DNA of 64,000 nucleotides from Billgrantia endophytica (GCF_002879615.1 NZ_PNRF01000010.1:180253-244252); one strand, 5' to 3'; shown: positions 37,040 through 46,695, counted from the first letter of the stretch. The notes: generated by a model from the letters alone, not told the origin. Numbers and translations are program-made.

Positions 37040-38227
37040 TCAGTTGACCGCGGCGATCGCCTTGGCCAGATAGGGCAGGTTTTCGTGGGAGAAGCCGGCG
37101 ACGTTGGCACGGCCGGAGCGCACCATGTAAATACCGAACTCATCGCGCAGCCGATCGACCTGTTCCGGCGTCAGGCCCGTATAGGAGAACATGCCGCGCT
37201 GTTCGGCCACACAGGCATACTTCCGGTCGAGCCCATAGGGCTTCAACGCCTCGACGAACTCGCGGCGCAACGTGTTGATGCGGTCACGCATCTCGGTGAG
37301 TTCTTCACGCCACAGGGCGGTGAGCTCGGCGGAGTGCAGGATTTCGCTGACGATGGCGCCGCCGTGGGCCGGGGGATTGGAGTAGTTCTCCCGCGCCACG
37401 ATGGCCACCTGGGAGCGCACGTTCTCCATCTGTTCATCATTCTTCGCCACCATGATCAGGCAGCCGGTCCGCTCGCAGTAGATGCCGAAGTTCTTCGAGC
37501 AGGAACTGGTGATGATCACCTCGTCGAGATTCTCGGCCATCAGGCGCACGCCATAGGCATCCTCGTCGAGCCCCTCGCCGAAGCCCTGATAGGCGAAGTC
37601 GATCAATGGCAGCAGGTTGCGCTCCTTGACGACCTCCAGCACCCGTTGCCACTGTTCCTGCGAGAGATCGAAGCCGGTGGGGTTGTGGCAGCAGGCGTGC
37701 AGCACGATGACGTCGCCCTGGGGAATCTGCTTGACGGCGGTGAGCATGCCGTCGAAATCCAGGCGATTCTCGGGGTCAACGTAGGGGTACTTGTGCAAGT
37801 CGATACCGGCAGCGGTGAAGATGCCATGGTGATTCGGCCAGGTCGGGTCGCTGACCCAGATGCCCTTGCCGGGAAGCTGATTGGCGATGAAATCTGCCGC
37901 AAGGCGGAGGGCGCCGGTGCCGCCGGGCGATTGGGTGGCACTGGCACGTTTGGCTTCCAGTATGGGTGAGCCGGCACCCAGTACCATGGGCAGGATCACG
38001 TCGCCGTAACTCGGGGCGCCATGGGAGCCGATATAGGTCTTCGTGGTCTCGTTCTTGAGCAGCAGGGCCTCGGCTTCCTTGACGGCGCGCAGCACCGGGG
38101 TGTTGCCCTGGGCATCCTTGTAGACACCAACGCCGAGATCGACCTTCCGGGGGTTGGTATCCTTCCTGAAGGCCTCGATCAGGCCGAGGATGGCATCCCC
38201 CGGCACCCGCTCAATATGTTCGAACAT
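37040..38227 (-). CDS. Aromatic amino acid / aspartate aminotransferase
   Basis: The 395-residue fold-type I PLP aminotransferase starts at ATG 38227 after GAGGTAG. The PLP Lys is in ITSSCSKNFGIYCERTG, the Asp that contacts the pyridine N in IDFAYQGFGEGLDEDA, and the carboxylate-binding Arg near the C-terminus in MVRSGRANVAGF. The sequence type is that of TyrB/PhhC/AspC subgroup Ialpha enzymes. It would transfer amino groups between aromatic amino acids or aspartate and 2-oxoglutarate. Substrate preference cannot be decided here. Confidence 0.9.
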   Translation of the reverse strand: MFEHIERVPGDAILGLIEAFRKDTNPRKVDLGVGVYKDAQGNTPVLRAVKEAEALLLKNETTKTYIGSHGAPSYGDVILPMVLGAGSPILEAKRASATQSPGGTGALRLAADFIANQLPGKGIWVSDPTWPNHHGIFTAAGIDLHKYPYVDPENRLDFDGMLTAVKQIPQGDVIVLHACCHNPTGFDLSQEQWQRVLEVVKERNLLPLIDFAYQGFGEGLDEDAYGVRLMAENLDEVIITSSCSKNFGIYCERTGCLIMVAKNDEQMENVRSQVAIVARENYSNPPAHGGAIVSEILHSAELTALWREELTEMRDRINTLRREFVEALKPYGLDRKYACVAEQRGMFSYTGLTPEQVDRLRDEFGIYMVRSGRANVAGFSHENLPYLAKAIAAVN

Positions 38228-38398
38228 TGAATTCGCTACCTCGTCGGTTCTGGCGGCAAGCATGAAGTCGTTGCGGTGAAGGCCCGCTCAAGCTGCATGA
38301 TGCCATCGCTCTCGATGATCTGCCACTCAGGCACCCTCGGCGTTGTGTCGCGGGTCGGCAGTCTATGATAGGGACAGATGAGGAAAAGGAGAATCCCT

Positions 38399-39013
38399 AT
38401 GCCTGGCCATGATCGCCACCTGCCCCTTTGGCTCAAGCTGGTCTTCACGCTGTGGATCCTGTTCTGGGCGCCATCGTTTGCCGTGATGTTGGGCATGCAG
38501 AACTACTTCTGGCTGTGCAACCTGGCCAGTTTCCTGATCCTGGCGGGCCTATGGGCCGAGAGCCGCCTGTTGCTCTCCATGCAATGGCTCTCCGTGTTGC
38601 TGGTTGGCATGTTCTGGGCGCTGGACGTGGGAGTGGCATGGGTGACCGGGGTGCATCCGATCGGTGGCACCGAGTACATGCTGGACCCGGACCATCCGAC
38701 GCTGGCGCGGATACTGTCGCTCTACCACCTCGTTCTGCCCCTGGTGGCGGGTTTCGCGGTGACGCGACTGGGCTACGACCGGCGGGCCCTGATCTGGCAG
38801 GCCGCGCTGACAGGGCTGGTGATACCCTTGACCTATCTGTTTACCGATGCGCAGCGCAATATCAATTGGGTGCACGGGCCCTTCGGGACGCCTCAGGACA
38901 TCCTGGATCCGCTGCTCTACCTGGCAGGGCTGATGCTGGGGTGGCCGCTCGTGCTTTATCTCCCCGTGCATGTCCTGATGTGCTACCTGCAACGGCGAGG
39001 GGCGCTGCGATGA
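38399..39013 (+). CDS. Hypothetical integral membrane protein
   Basis: The 204-residue product starts at ATG 38399 after AAGGAG. It has about six hydrophobic segments (LWLKLVFTLWILFWAPSF, LASFLILAGLW, LSVLLVGMFWALDVGVAW and others). Polar loops include PIGGTEYMLDPDHPTL and DAQRNINWVHGPFGTPQD. I do not recognise the family. It is convergent with the GGDEF gene, with 15 bases between the stops. Confidence 0.7.
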   Translation: MPGHDRHLPLWLKLVFTLWILFWAPSFAVMLGMQNYFWLCNLASFLILAGLWAESRLLLSMQWLSVLLVGMFWALDVGVAWVTGVHPIGGTEYMLDPDHPTLARILSLYHLVLPLVAGFAVTRLGYDRRALIWQAALTGLVIPLTYLFTDAQRNINWVHGPFGTPQDILDPLLYLAGLMLGWPLVLYLPVHVLMCYLQRRGALR

Positions 39014-39028
39014 GAGGGGGCGCTGGAG

Positions 39029-39937
39029 TCAGCGTATGACCCGGTTGCGGCCCTGGTGCTTGGCGGCATACAGGTTCTGGTCGGCTCGCTCGATCAAGGA
39101 GTCCCGAGGCTCGCCGAGCCGGTATTCGGCAACGCCGATACTGACGGTGACCTGCCCCGGCGCGATGCCGAAATCCTGCTCGGCGATGCTCTGGCGCAGC
39201 CGTTCGGCCAAGGGAAAACTGCGTACGGCCGGCGTAAGCGGTAATACGACGGCGAATTCCTCGCCGCCGAGCCGGCCGATAGTATCCTCAGTGCGCAACA
39301 TCTGTCGGCAAAGCTTGGCCAGCTCTACAAGAACCTGATCCCCCTGGAGGTGGCCCCAAGTGTCATTGATTCGCTTGAAATGATCGAGATCGAGGAGCAT
39401 CAGCGACAGGGGAGTGCCGTGTCGGTCGCACTTGGATATCTCCTCGTTCAAGCGAGCCATCAGCTTGCGGCGGTTGGCCAGTCCGGTGAGGTCGTCGGTA
39501 TCGGAGAGTCGCCTGAGGCGAGCCTCTTCTATCATCTGTTCGGTGATATCGATCATCAGGCCATGCCAGAGCACTCCGGTACCGGCATCTTCGGGTTGAG
39601 CGCGAAGCGCTACCCAGCGGCTGCGTCCGTTGGGCAGTCGTAAGCGGAATTTCGTGGCGATGGGGATCCGCCAGCGGGCCGAGCGCTCGATCGCAGCCAT
39701 CAGGCGAGGATAATCTTCACTATCGAGTCGATCGAGCATATGCCTGGCGTTCTGGCCCAAGGCCTTGCGGTCGATGCCTGGAAGATCGGTGCCGCTGCCC
39801 GCCATGTAGGGAAAATGCATGTGGCCATCCAGGCCACGATGAAACTGGAAAATGACACCGGGCAGCCGCTCGGTAAGATCGCGGATAGACACCGGCTCAC
39901 CCAGGCGTCCACTCGTCATGGAGCTGTCTTGTGGCAT
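39029..39937 (-). CDS. PAS-like / GGDEF diguanylate cyclase
   Basis: The 302-residue soluble protein starts at ATG 39937 after AAAGGAC. Residues 18-135 form a PAS-like sensor ending in IDITEQ. The GGDEF domain (about 145-300) has an intact active site GGEEF at 224-228 and an RxxD inhibitory site (RTED, 215-218), so it should make c-di-GMP and be product-inhibited. No membrane segment is present. The signal is unknown. Confidence 0.9.
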   Translation of the reverse strand: MPQDSSMTSGRLGEPVSIRDLTERLPGVIFQFHRGLDGHMHFPYMAGSGTDLPGIDRKALGQNARHMLDRLDSEDYPRLMAAIERSARWRIPIATKFRLRLPNGRSRWVALRAQPEDAGTGVLWHGLMIDITEQMIEEARLRRLSDTDDLTGLANRRKLMARLNEEISKCDRHGTPLSLMLLDLDHFKRINDTWGHLQGDQVLVELAKLCRQMLRTEDTIGRLGGEEFAVVLPLTPAVRSFPLAERLRQSIAEQDFGIAPGQVTVSIGVAEYRLGEPRDSLIERADQNLYAAKHQGRNRVIR

Positions 39938-40174
39938 GAGGGTGTCCTTTTTCCCCTGCGATCACAGGTGGTTTCGGCTATTATTTTTGATTCAAGCCAT
40001 GCCATAGGCGAGTCAGGGCAGCCATAAGACCACCGTTACCGCTGGCCGAGCCGAGATTGGTGGGTGAGCATTGTACGATGCAACAAGGCATGATTCATCT
40101 TTCTATCGCTGTAGGAGATTGTCGATAGTGGACGTAGTATGCCGGTACACGGTGGCCTAGGTTTTATACAAAGC

Positions 40175-41326
40175 CTAACGAGGGGCGTCGTAGCGACAGG
40201 ACCGCCCCCGGGAATAGATGATTTGCCAGAGCTGCAGGTCCCGGGCACGGAAGGCGCCGGCACAGATCAGAAGATAATAGCGGAACATGCGTTGGACCCG
40301 CTCGCCGTATCGGTCGGCAATTTCGTGCCACTGCGTATCCAGGTTGCCGAGCCAGGCCATTAGGGTGGCGTCGTAGTCGGGGCCGAAATTCTGCCAGTCC
40401 TCCATCAACAGCAGGCCTTCGCTGGCATCGGCTATCTGTCGGATAGACGGCAAGACGCCGTTGGGAAAGATATAGCGCTCGATCCAGGGGTCGACATAGA
40501 TGTCGGAGCTGTTCGAACCGATGGTGTGCAGCAGGAACAAGCCGCGATCGGCCAACAGGCGCTCCACTGTCTCGAAGTAGGCGCCATAGTTGCGATGTCC
40601 CACATGCTCGAACATGCCGATCGAGACAATACGGTCATAGGAGCCCGTGAGCTCACGATAGTCCTGAAGGCGGATGTCGACCGGCAGGTCGGCGCAGCGC
40701 CGCTGTGCCAGGGACGCCTGCTCCCTGGATATCGTGATGCCGGTGACGGACACGCCATAGTGGCGGGCCGCGTACTCGGCAAAGCTTCCCCAGCCGCAAC
40801 CGATATCCAGGACGTGCATGCCCTCGCTGAGTTCGAGCTTGCGGCATGTCAACTCGAGTTTTGCCAATTGGGCTTCATGCAAGGTTCGGGCGTCCTTCCA
40901 GTAGCCGCAGGAATAGCACATGGTCGGATCGAGCATGCGCTTGAAGAGATCGTTGCCGAGGTCATAGTGTGTCTCGCCGACCATATAGGCCCGCGCCTTG
41001 CTCTGGAGGTTGAGCAGTCCGGACTGGAGACGGTACATCAGGCGATCCGAGGGTGGGCGGGCCCGTTCACCGAGCCCGTGGAGCAGGAGGCGCCGGGCCA
41101 TTTCGTCAATGCGTTCGCACTCCCACCAGCCCTCCATATAGGCTTCGCCCAGCCCCAGGGTACCTTGACGCAATATTCGGGAACAGAAGTCGGGGTGATA
41201 GATCTGAGGGTCCCAGGGGGCTTCGCCGTTGAGTGTCACGCCGGAACCTTCCAACAGGGATTCAAGAACCCGTCGGGCGCGGCTATGCGGAAGAGCGATA
41301 GGGCCAATGCGAGGGTCGCTGGTCAT
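40175..41326 (-). CDS. cfa: Cyclopropane-fatty-acyl-phospholipid synthase
   Basis: The 383-residue SAM-dependent enzyme adds a methylene bridge across cis double bonds of membrane lipids. The SAM-binding motif is VLDIGCGWGSFAEYAA at about residue 173. The C-terminal signature LICAGAFRARDLQLWQ contains the active-site Cys (about 355). ATG 41326 is preceded by GGGAGGA, which decides the start over the upstream ATGs. The gene is usually induced in stationary phase or under salt and acid stress; no regulatory site was resolved. Confidence 0.95.
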   Translation of the reverse strand: MTSDPRIGPIALPHSRARRVLESLLEGSGVTLNGEAPWDPQIYHPDFCSRILRQGTLGLGEAYMEGWWECERIDEMARRLLLHGLGERARPPSDRLMYRLQSGLLNLQSKARAYMVGETHYDLGNDLFKRMLDPTMCYSCGYWKDARTLHEAQLAKLELTCRKLELSEGMHVLDIGCGWGSFAEYAARHYGVSVTGITISREQASLAQRRCADLPVDIRLQDYRELTGSYDRIVSIGMFEHVGHRNYGAYFETVERLLADRGLFLLHTIGSNSSDIYVDPWIERYIFPNGVLPSIRQIADASEGLLLMEDWQNFGPDYDATLMAWLGNLDTQWHEIADRYGERVQRMFRYYLLICAGAFRARDLQLWQIIYSRGRSCRYDAPR

Positions 41327-41465
41327 GGAATCCTCCCGGTCCATCATTAGCAACTGTTGTCCTCATACAGCATTGAGCATAGACCAGGCGATGGAGAAGG
41401 GTTAACCGAAGCAGGCTGATATACTCTTCCGTTCACCGACCATGATGCCGACTGGAGCTACCACC

Positions 41466-42173
41466 GTGTTTAGTGACTCGCCGCTGATCATTGCCCTGGA
41501 TCACCCCTCCCTGGACGCCGCCTTGTGCCTGGCGGACCGGCTCGATCCGTCACGCTGCCGCGTGAAGGTGGGGAAGGAGCTGTTTACCCGTAGCGGGCCC
41601 GATGTGGTCGAGGCGCTGCATGGGCGGGGGTTTCAGGTCTTTCTGGATCTGAAGTTTCACGATATTCCCCATACCGTGGCCAGTGCCGTACAAGCCGCGG
41701 CGGAGCAGGGGGTCTGGATGGTCAATGTCCATGCCGGTGGCGGGCGACGGATGATGGAGGCTGCCCGGGAGAGGCTGGCGCGTCATGGCCTGGAAACCCG
41801 ACTGATTGCCGTCACGGTGTTGACGAGCATGGAGGCGGCGGATCTCGCAGAGGTGGGCATCACGACAACCCCTGCCGAGCAGGTCGAACGGCTGGCCCTG
41901 CTGGCCAGGGATAGCGGCATGGATGGGGTGGTGTGTTCCGCCCAGGAGTCGTCGAGGCTGCGCGAGCTGTGCGGCGATTCGTTTCTCAAGGTGACGCCGG
42001 GCATTCGGCCGAGCTTCGCCGATGTCGACGATCAACGGCGCATCATGACGCCACGAGAAGCCATGGTGGCCGGTAGCACGCACCTGGTGATAGGACGTCC
42101 GGTAACGCAGGCGGAGGACCCCATGATGGCGTTGGCAGCCATCGAGCAGGAGCTGGCGGGCAGCGAGGTGTGA
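41466..42173 (+). CDS. pyrF: Orotidine 5'-phosphate decarboxylase
   Basis: The 235-residue TIM-barrel enzyme makes UMP. The catalytic charge network is visible as Asp61, Lys63 and Asp66 in [12 protein letters not shown]. The phosphate-binding region is [21 protein letters not shown]. The start is GTG 41466, with GGAG 8 bases upstream. It is convergent with lapB, separated by 4 bases. In E. coli pyrF follows lapB on the same strand, so one side has been inverted here. Confidence 0.95.
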   Translation: MFSDSPLIIALDHPSLDAALCLADRLDPSRCRVKVGKELFTRSGPDVVEALHGRGFQVFLDLKFHDIPHTVASAVQAAAEQGVWMVNVHAGGGRRMMEAARERLARHGLETRLIAVTVLTSMEAADLAEVGITTTPAEQVERLALLARDSGMDGVVCSAQESSRLRELCGDSFLKVTPGIRPSFADVDDQRRIMTPREAMVAGSTHLVIGRPVTQAEDPMMALAAIEQELAGSEV

Positions 42174-42177
42174 TGGA

Positions 42178-43365
42178 TCATTCGCCTTCGATGCCGGTTA
42201 TCGGCCGTGTCGTTCCCCAACTGCGACAGCGAGGGCATTGCCAGTGAAGCGGCGCACCGGCGAAGCCACAGCGTCCGCAGCGATGCCGCGGCCGCACTTC
42301 GAGTAGTGTGTGAGTGTGGTGCTTGAGCAGCAGGATGCGGCTATCCGGATCGCCCCGCTCATGTTGCTGGTGCCGATAGAGATCCAGCAGATAGTCCAGC
42401 GCCCCCAGGCTGGGCGCACGGTTGAGCTGTTCGCTCACGAGCTCGATGGCAACCTGGATACCGAGTCGCCTGCGCTGCGTTTCGGCCAGCAGTATGATCA
42501 GGCTGGTGAAATGTCCGCGCTCCAGCAGGCCTTCCAGCCTGGCCACCAGCCCCTCTTCGTCATCCAGTAGCTGGTAGGCATGGCGCAGGGGCTCCAGCAG
42601 CGTGGGGATGAACTCCAGATCCTGGTCTGGAATGCGCATCAAAAAACGGATGGCATCCCGATAATGGCCGGTGTCCTGGGCCATCGCCGCCAGCAGGAGA
42701 TTGACACGCACGCACTGGGGGTCGATGGAGAGCGCCTGGCGAAGGTGCTTGCGGGCCAGCCCCGGGCTGGCGGATTGGCGCTCCTGGTCAGCCAGCTCAC
42801 ACAGCCAGTGAGCGGCTGCGCGGCGGATATCGTCATGCTGCCGGGTCAGCGTCGGGTGGGCGACCTCGATGGCGGCTTGCCATTCGCCTTCGCGGTCGAA
42901 CAGGTCGGCCAGCAGGCGTTTGGCAGCGTGTCGAACCTCGTCGCGACTGGTCTCGCGAATGACTTGCTGGAGCAGGCGCTCCGCACGATCGAGCAGGCCA
43001 AGGTTGAGGAAGTCGCGGGATAGTTCGAGCTGTACCTGGTCGCTCTGGGCCGCCGTGAGGGTGGGCCTGGCCAGTAGGTTCTGATGGATCTTGACGGCCC
43101 GATCGGCTTCGCCGCGGGTGCGAAACAGGTTTCCCAGTGTGATATGCGTGTCAATCGTCTCGCTATTGACCTCGAGGGCACTGACGAAGGTTTCGATGGC
43201 GCGATCGGGCTGCTCGTTGAGCAGGTAATTCAGGCCAACGAAATAATCGCGCGACAGCAATGTCGGCGGCGCTGAATCACTGTTACCCCGGCGTTCACGG
43301 CGGCCTAGCCACCAGCCGATGGCAACGGCTGCCACTAACAGGGTTAGCAGCAGGACATCGGGCAT
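42178..43365 (-). CDS. lapB: Lipopolysaccharide assembly protein LapB
   Basis: The 395-residue product has an N-terminal membrane anchor (MPDVLLLTLLVAAVAIGWWL), nine or so TPR repeats (starting YFVGLNYLLNEQPDRAIE) and a C-terminal rubredoxin-like domain with paired Cys motifs (CGRCGFAGAPLHWQCPRC). LapB (YciM) recruits FtsH to degrade LpxC and so tunes LPS synthesis. Its ATG directly follows the lapA stop (TAGATG). Confidence 0.95.
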   Translation of the reverse strand: MPDVLLLTLLVAAVAIGWWLGRRERRGNSDSAPPTLLSRDYFVGLNYLLNEQPDRAIETFVSALEVNSETIDTHITLGNLFRTRGEADRAVKIHQNLLARPTLTAAQSDQVQLELSRDFLNLGLLDRAERLLQQVIRETSRDEVRHAAKRLLADLFDREGEWQAAIEVAHPTLTRQHDDIRRAAAHWLCELADQERQSASPGLARKHLRQALSIDPQCVRVNLLLAAMAQDTGHYRDAIRFLMRIPDQDLEFIPTLLEPLRHAYQLLDDEEGLVARLEGLLERGHFTSLIILLAETQRRRLGIQVAIELVSEQLNRAPSLGALDYLLDLYRHQQHERGDPDSRILLLKHHTHTLLEVRPRHRCGRCGFAGAPLHWQCPRCRSWGTTRPITGIEGE

Positions 43366-43671
43366 CTAGGGCAGTTCCTTGAGCTCCTGCACACGCAGCC
43401 GGTCGAGCTCCTTGCGTTGCTGTCGGTTCTGGCGCTGCGCGCGGCTCAACAAGGTGCGCAGTCTCAGCCAGACTCCCGTCATGGCCAGCATGCCGAGCAG
43501 CACACCACAGACCAGCGCTGCCAATAGCCATACGGATAGCGATACCGCCGGCAACTCCACCCAGATCAGGTTGAGTGGCACCGTCTGCTGGTTGTTGACG
43601 GCAAAAAGGATGCCGACCAGCAGTACCGCCAGCAGGATGATGGCCAGGATGAGGCCTTTGAGCCAACGCAT
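43366..43671 (-). CDS. lapA: Lipopolysaccharide assembly protein LapA (DUF1049)
   Basis: The 101-residue inner-membrane protein starts at ATG 43671. It has two membrane segments (LKGLILAIILLAVLLVGILF and SLSVWLLAALVCGVLLGML) joined by the AVNNQQTVPLNLIW segment typical of the family, then a basic cytoplasmic coil. It acts with LapB. It lies 30 bases after ihfB and is contiguous with lapB. Confidence 0.93.
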   Translation of the reverse strand: MRWLKGLILAIILLAVLLVGILFAVNNQQTVPLNLIWVELPAVSLSVWLLAALVCGVLLGMLAMTGVWLRLRTLLSRAQRQNRQQRKELDRLRVQELKELP

Positions 43672-43701
43672 GAGAGTATCCCTTGTCAATGAATAAAGCG
43701 G

Positions 43702-43998
43702 TTAGTAGCCGAGGGCACGGCTGGCATTGACCTGCTCGCGGAGCTCCTTGCCTGGCTTGAAGTGTGGCACGAACTTGCCCTCCAGTGCGACCGGGTCCCC
43801 CGTCTTCGGGTTGCGCCCGACCCGTGGCTCACGATAGTGCAGCGAGAAGCTGCCGAACCCGCGAATTTCCACCCGACCGCCTTCGGCGAGGGTGTCGGTG
43901 ATGTCGTCGAGGATAAGGCGAACCGCGGATTCGACTTCCTTGATCGAAAGCTCCGGCTGTCGCATTGCAATCTGCTCGATCAATTCGGATTTGGTCAT
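43702..43998 (-). CDS. ihfB: Integration host factor subunit beta
   Basis: The 98-residue nucleoid protein starts [17 protein letters not shown]. The DNA-binding arm [20 protein letters not shown] contains the intercalating Pro. With IhfA it bends DNA sharply. The order ihfB-lapA-lapB is conserved, but rpsA, which usually stands just upstream of ihfB, is not there; sdhE is divergent instead. Confidence 0.97.
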   Translation of the reverse strand: MTKSELIEQIAMRQPELSIKEVESAVRLILDDITDTLAEGGRVEIRGFGSFSLHYREPRVGRNPKTGDPVALEGKFVPHFKPGKELREQVNASRALGY

Positions 43999-44135
43999 CG
44001 GTTATCTCCAGGCGGCTCCCGGGTCCGGGTGGACCTGGGCGATTATTGTTCTTTTATCAGCATACTGCGCAAAGCGAGATAAAACAACGCACTACGACCA
44101 TGGTCAAGGATTTTCTCCAACCCGCCCCCAAGGCG

Positions 44136-44165
44136 CTGCCACCGCCCGGTTGGCTCCGGTATACT
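44136..44165 (+). promoter_or_regulatory. Candidate promoter of sdhE-ygfX
   Basis: TATACT (44160-44165, 5 of 6) lies 18 bases after CTGCCA (44136-44141, 4 of 6), about 35 bases upstream of the sdhE start. Confidence 0.55.
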
Positions 44166-44199
44166 GAAGGCCAATTCCACCGTACTGTCGAGGCCGACG

Positions 44200-44535
44200 T
44201 TGAGCGAAGTGACTAACACAGGCGCCGAAGCGACCAACACGGGTAACGACGCGTCCAGCGCCGATGCGGTTGCCCAGCGCAAGCGACTTTACTGGCACTC
44301 CCGCCGCGGCATGTGGGAGCTGGACCTGCTGCTGATTCCGTTCCTGGAGCACTGTTATGATGGGCTCGATGAAGAGGACAAGGCCTCCTACCGAGCCCTG
44401 ATCGCAGGAGAAGACCAGGACCTCTTCGGCTGGCTCATGCGGCGCGAAGAGCCCGATTCCGCCTACAAGCGTATCGTCGAGTTGATCCAGGCCCATGCCG
44501 AGAACGCCGATAACGATCCGCGTCGGCCCATCTAG
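44200..44535 (+). CDS. sdhE: FAD assembly factor SdhE
   Basis: The 111-residue product contains the complete SdhE/YgfY domain: RLYWHSRRGMWELDLLLIPF has the RGxxE-type motif needed to flavinylate succinate dehydrogenase, followed by LIAGEDQDLFGWL. The reading frame has no ATG before that motif. TTG 44200 with GAGG upstream is the best start, giving a 27-residue polar N-terminal extension; GTG 44209 is an alternative. It overlaps ygfX by 41 bases. Confidence 0.88.
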   Translation: MSEVTNTGAEATNTGNDASSADAVAQRKRLYWHSRRGMWELDLLLIPFLEHCYDGLDEEDKASYRALIAGEDQDLFGWLMRREEPDSAYKRIVELIQAHAENADNDPRRPI

Positions 44536-44893
44536 GCTGGCATGGTGGTGGCAGTTCATGCTGGCGCTGGCCGTCGCCGGGCTCCTGATCGGCTATGGGG
44601 CTGCCTGGCTGGCGCTGCTGGCGGGAGTCTGGGTGGCGGCGGTCATGTGGCTGCTCAAGCGTGAAGCCGTCGGCGGCGAGCTGCGCATGGTACCCGAAAC
44701 GGCAGGTGGATGCCGCTGGTACTGGCGCACGGAAGCGGAAGGTGAATGGCAGGATGTCGCACTGCGTTGCCGCTATCTTGGGCCCTGGCTCATGGCCCTG
44801 GAGCTGAACGGCCGAACCTTCTGGCTGTGGCCTGACAGTAGCCACGTGGAATCGTTGCGCCAGCTGCGATGCCAGTTGATCCAGGCCGCTTGA
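44495..44893 (+). CDS. ygfX: YgfX-like membrane protein
   Basis: The 132-residue protein has two hydrophobic segments (MLALAVAGLLIGYGAAWLAL and LLAGVWVAAVMWLL) and a C-terminal soluble beta-rich part (CRWYWRTEAEGEWQ, NGRTFWLWPDS). This is the architecture of YgfX/CptA. In E. coli ygfX overlaps sdhE in the same way and was described as a toxin partner, though a role with SdhE in respiration is also proposed. The sdhE-ygfX-nadB neighbourhood occurs in Pseudomonas. Confidence 0.8.
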   Translation: MPRTPITIRVGPSRLAWWWQFMLALAVAGLLIGYGAAWLALLAGVWVAAVMWLLKREAVGGELRMVPETAGGCRWYWRTEAEGEWQDVALRCRYLGPWLMALELNGRTFWLWPDSSHVESLRQLRCQLIQAA

Positions 44894-44924
44894 TCTCCCT
44901 GCCGGAGGTGTGCACCTCGATCGT

Positions 44925-46520
44925 TTACTCTGCCTCGTCCAGGTCGGCCAGATGCAGCCGGGAAGGCAATGGAGAGGAGCCGGCTGGGCTCTGGGCGTGG
45001 TGCGGGCAGTCCGGGTTGTAGTGCAGCCCCCGTGACTCGCGGCGAGCGTGTGCAGCCTTCACCGTCAGCCTGGCCAGCCTCAGTGCATGCCACAGGCTTG
45101 CCAGCGGCGCGTTGGGCGTGGCCTGACCAACGACCGGTGCCACGTCACGGCTCAATGCGTTCAACTCGGCCGCCGCGGCATCGAGGCCGTTATCCCATCG
45201 TACGATGGCGACGTTTCGGCTCATGATCTCGCGCATGGCGAGACGCCACTGACGTATCTGCTGGATATCCACGACGAGATCGCCGGCTTCCCTGGTCGAC
45301 AGAGCGGCTCGGGAAGGCTGCGCCGGGCCGCCAAGGCGAGCGGCACAGCTGCGCGCGAACACCAGGCACTCCAGCAGGGAGTTGCTGGCCATGCGATTGG
45401 CGCCATGCAGGCCGGTACAGGCTGCTTCACCGATGGCGTAGAGGTGCGGGACTGTCGATGCGCCGTCAAGGCCGGTGGCAATGCCGCCGCAGCTGTAATG
45501 TGCGGCGGGGACCACGGGAATCGGCTGCCGGGCGATGTCCAGGCCGCGACTGGCGCAGTGGGCATGGATCGTCGGGAAGTGGTGGCGAATCGCGGCCTCG
45601 CCGAGATGGCGTATATCGAGCCAGACGTGCGCTGCCCCCGTGTCTTGCATCTCGGCATCGATGGCGCGGGCGACGATATCCCTTGGTGCCAGTTCGGCAC
45701 GTTCGTCGAGCGCCAGCATGAAGCGCTCCCCCCTGGCATTGAGCAGGTGGCCGCCTTCCCCTCGGACCGCCTCGCTGATCAGGAAGGGCGGGCCCTCCGG
45801 ATCGTAGAGGCAGGTGGGATGGAACTGCTGAAATTCCAGGTTCATCAGCTCGGCGCCGAGTTCGGCGGCCATCGCCATCCCTTCGCCACTGGCCGGGTTG
45901 GGGCTGGTGGCGTGGCGATAGAGCCCGCTGGCACCGCCAGTGGCCAGAATGGTATCGGCGGCGAGCAATTCCAGCAGTGCTCCCTGTTGATCCAGGCAGC
46001 GTGCGCCCCGGCAATGGCCTTCGACATCGGCGATCAGGTCGATGGCAGTGAGATCGTCTCGTATCGTGATGGCCGGATGCGCCAGAGTGTGGTGCATCAG
46101 GGTGTCCAGCACGGCGCGACCCGTGGCGTCTTCCACGTGAATGATGCGCCGTGCCCCATGGCCACCTTCCCGCGTCAGGTGATAGGGATAGGTGGCGGCC
46201 GTGTCGGGGTCCCGGGTAAAGGGCACGCCCAGCGACAGCAGCCAGTCGATGGCGCCGGGCCCCTGCTCGACGGTGAAGCGCACGGCACGCTCGTCGCATA
46301 GGCCATCGCCGGCGACCAGCGTATCCGCCACGTGGGCGTCGAAATCATCCTGGGGGGAAAGCACGGCGGCAATGCCGCCCTGTGCCCAGCGACTCGCTCC
46401 CTGATCATCGCTGGCGGGGCGAACCAGGGTGACGGGGCGAATATCGGCTGCGTGCAGTGCCAGGGTAAGACCGGCAACGCCACCGCCTATGACCAGTACA
46501 TCGTGTTCGCTACGGGGCAT
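44925..46520 (-). CDS. nadB: L-aspartate oxidase
   Basis: The 531-residue flavoenzyme oxidises aspartate to iminoaspartate in NAD synthesis. The FAD-binding motif is VLVIGGGVAGLTLALHAAD at the N-terminus. Fumarate-reductase-family motifs follow: SRWAQGGIAA, EGGHGARRIIH, FHPTCL, HYSCGGIATGLDG and CTGLHGANRMASNSLLECL. ATG 46520 gives the family-typical N-terminus; the frame extends upstream to 46649. nadA is not in the window. The tRNA-Leu gene lies 88 bases upstream on the same strand. Confidence 0.95.
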   Translation of the reverse strand: MPRSEHDVLVIGGGVAGLTLALHAADIRPVTLVRPASDDQGASRWAQGGIAAVLSPQDDFDAHVADTLVAGDGLCDERAVRFTVEQGPGAIDWLLSLGVPFTRDPDTAATYPYHLTREGGHGARRIIHVEDATGRAVLDTLMHHTLAHPAITIRDDLTAIDLIADVEGHCRGARCLDQQGALLELLAADTILATGGASGLYRHATSPNPASGEGMAMAAELGAELMNLEFQQFHPTCLYDPEGPPFLISEAVRGEGGHLLNARGERFMLALDERAELAPRDIVARAIDAEMQDTGAAHVWLDIRHLGEAAIRHHFPTIHAHCASRGLDIARQPIPVVPAAHYSCGGIATGLDGASTVPHLYAIGEAACTGLHGANRMASNSLLECLVFARSCAARLGGPAQPSRAALSTREAGDLVVDIQQIRQWRLAMREIMSRNVAIVRWDNGLDAAAAELNALSRDVAPVVGQATPNAPLASLWHALRLARLTVKAAHARRESRGLHYNPDCPHHAQSPAGSSPLPSRLHLADLDEAE

Positions 46521-46608
46521 GCGTGTTCTCGCTGGAGCACGTTGCATCAGCCAGCTTGGCTCGGGAATGTCCGATAATACCGGTAGAAGAGCGGGATAGC
46601 GATGAGTC

Positions 46609-46695
46609 TGGTGCCCGGAGCCGGGCTCGAACCGGCACGGTGTTGCCACCGAGAGATTTTAAGTCTCTTGCGTCTACCAATTTCGCCATCCGGGC
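46609..46695 (-). tRNA. leuZ: tRNA-Leu (anticodon TAA)
   Basis: The 87-nt gene has a GCCCGGA acceptor arm pairing with TCCGGGC, discriminator A, encoded CCA, a variable arm with paired CTCGGTGG-type sequence, and anticodon loop CTTAAAA (TAA). It is third in the Gly-Cys-Leu cluster. Confidence 0.96.

Noticed and set aside
40158..40177. A/T hairpin near the cfa stop
   Set aside because: The pairing is short and interrupted, and part of it lies in the cfa coding end; too weak to call a terminator.
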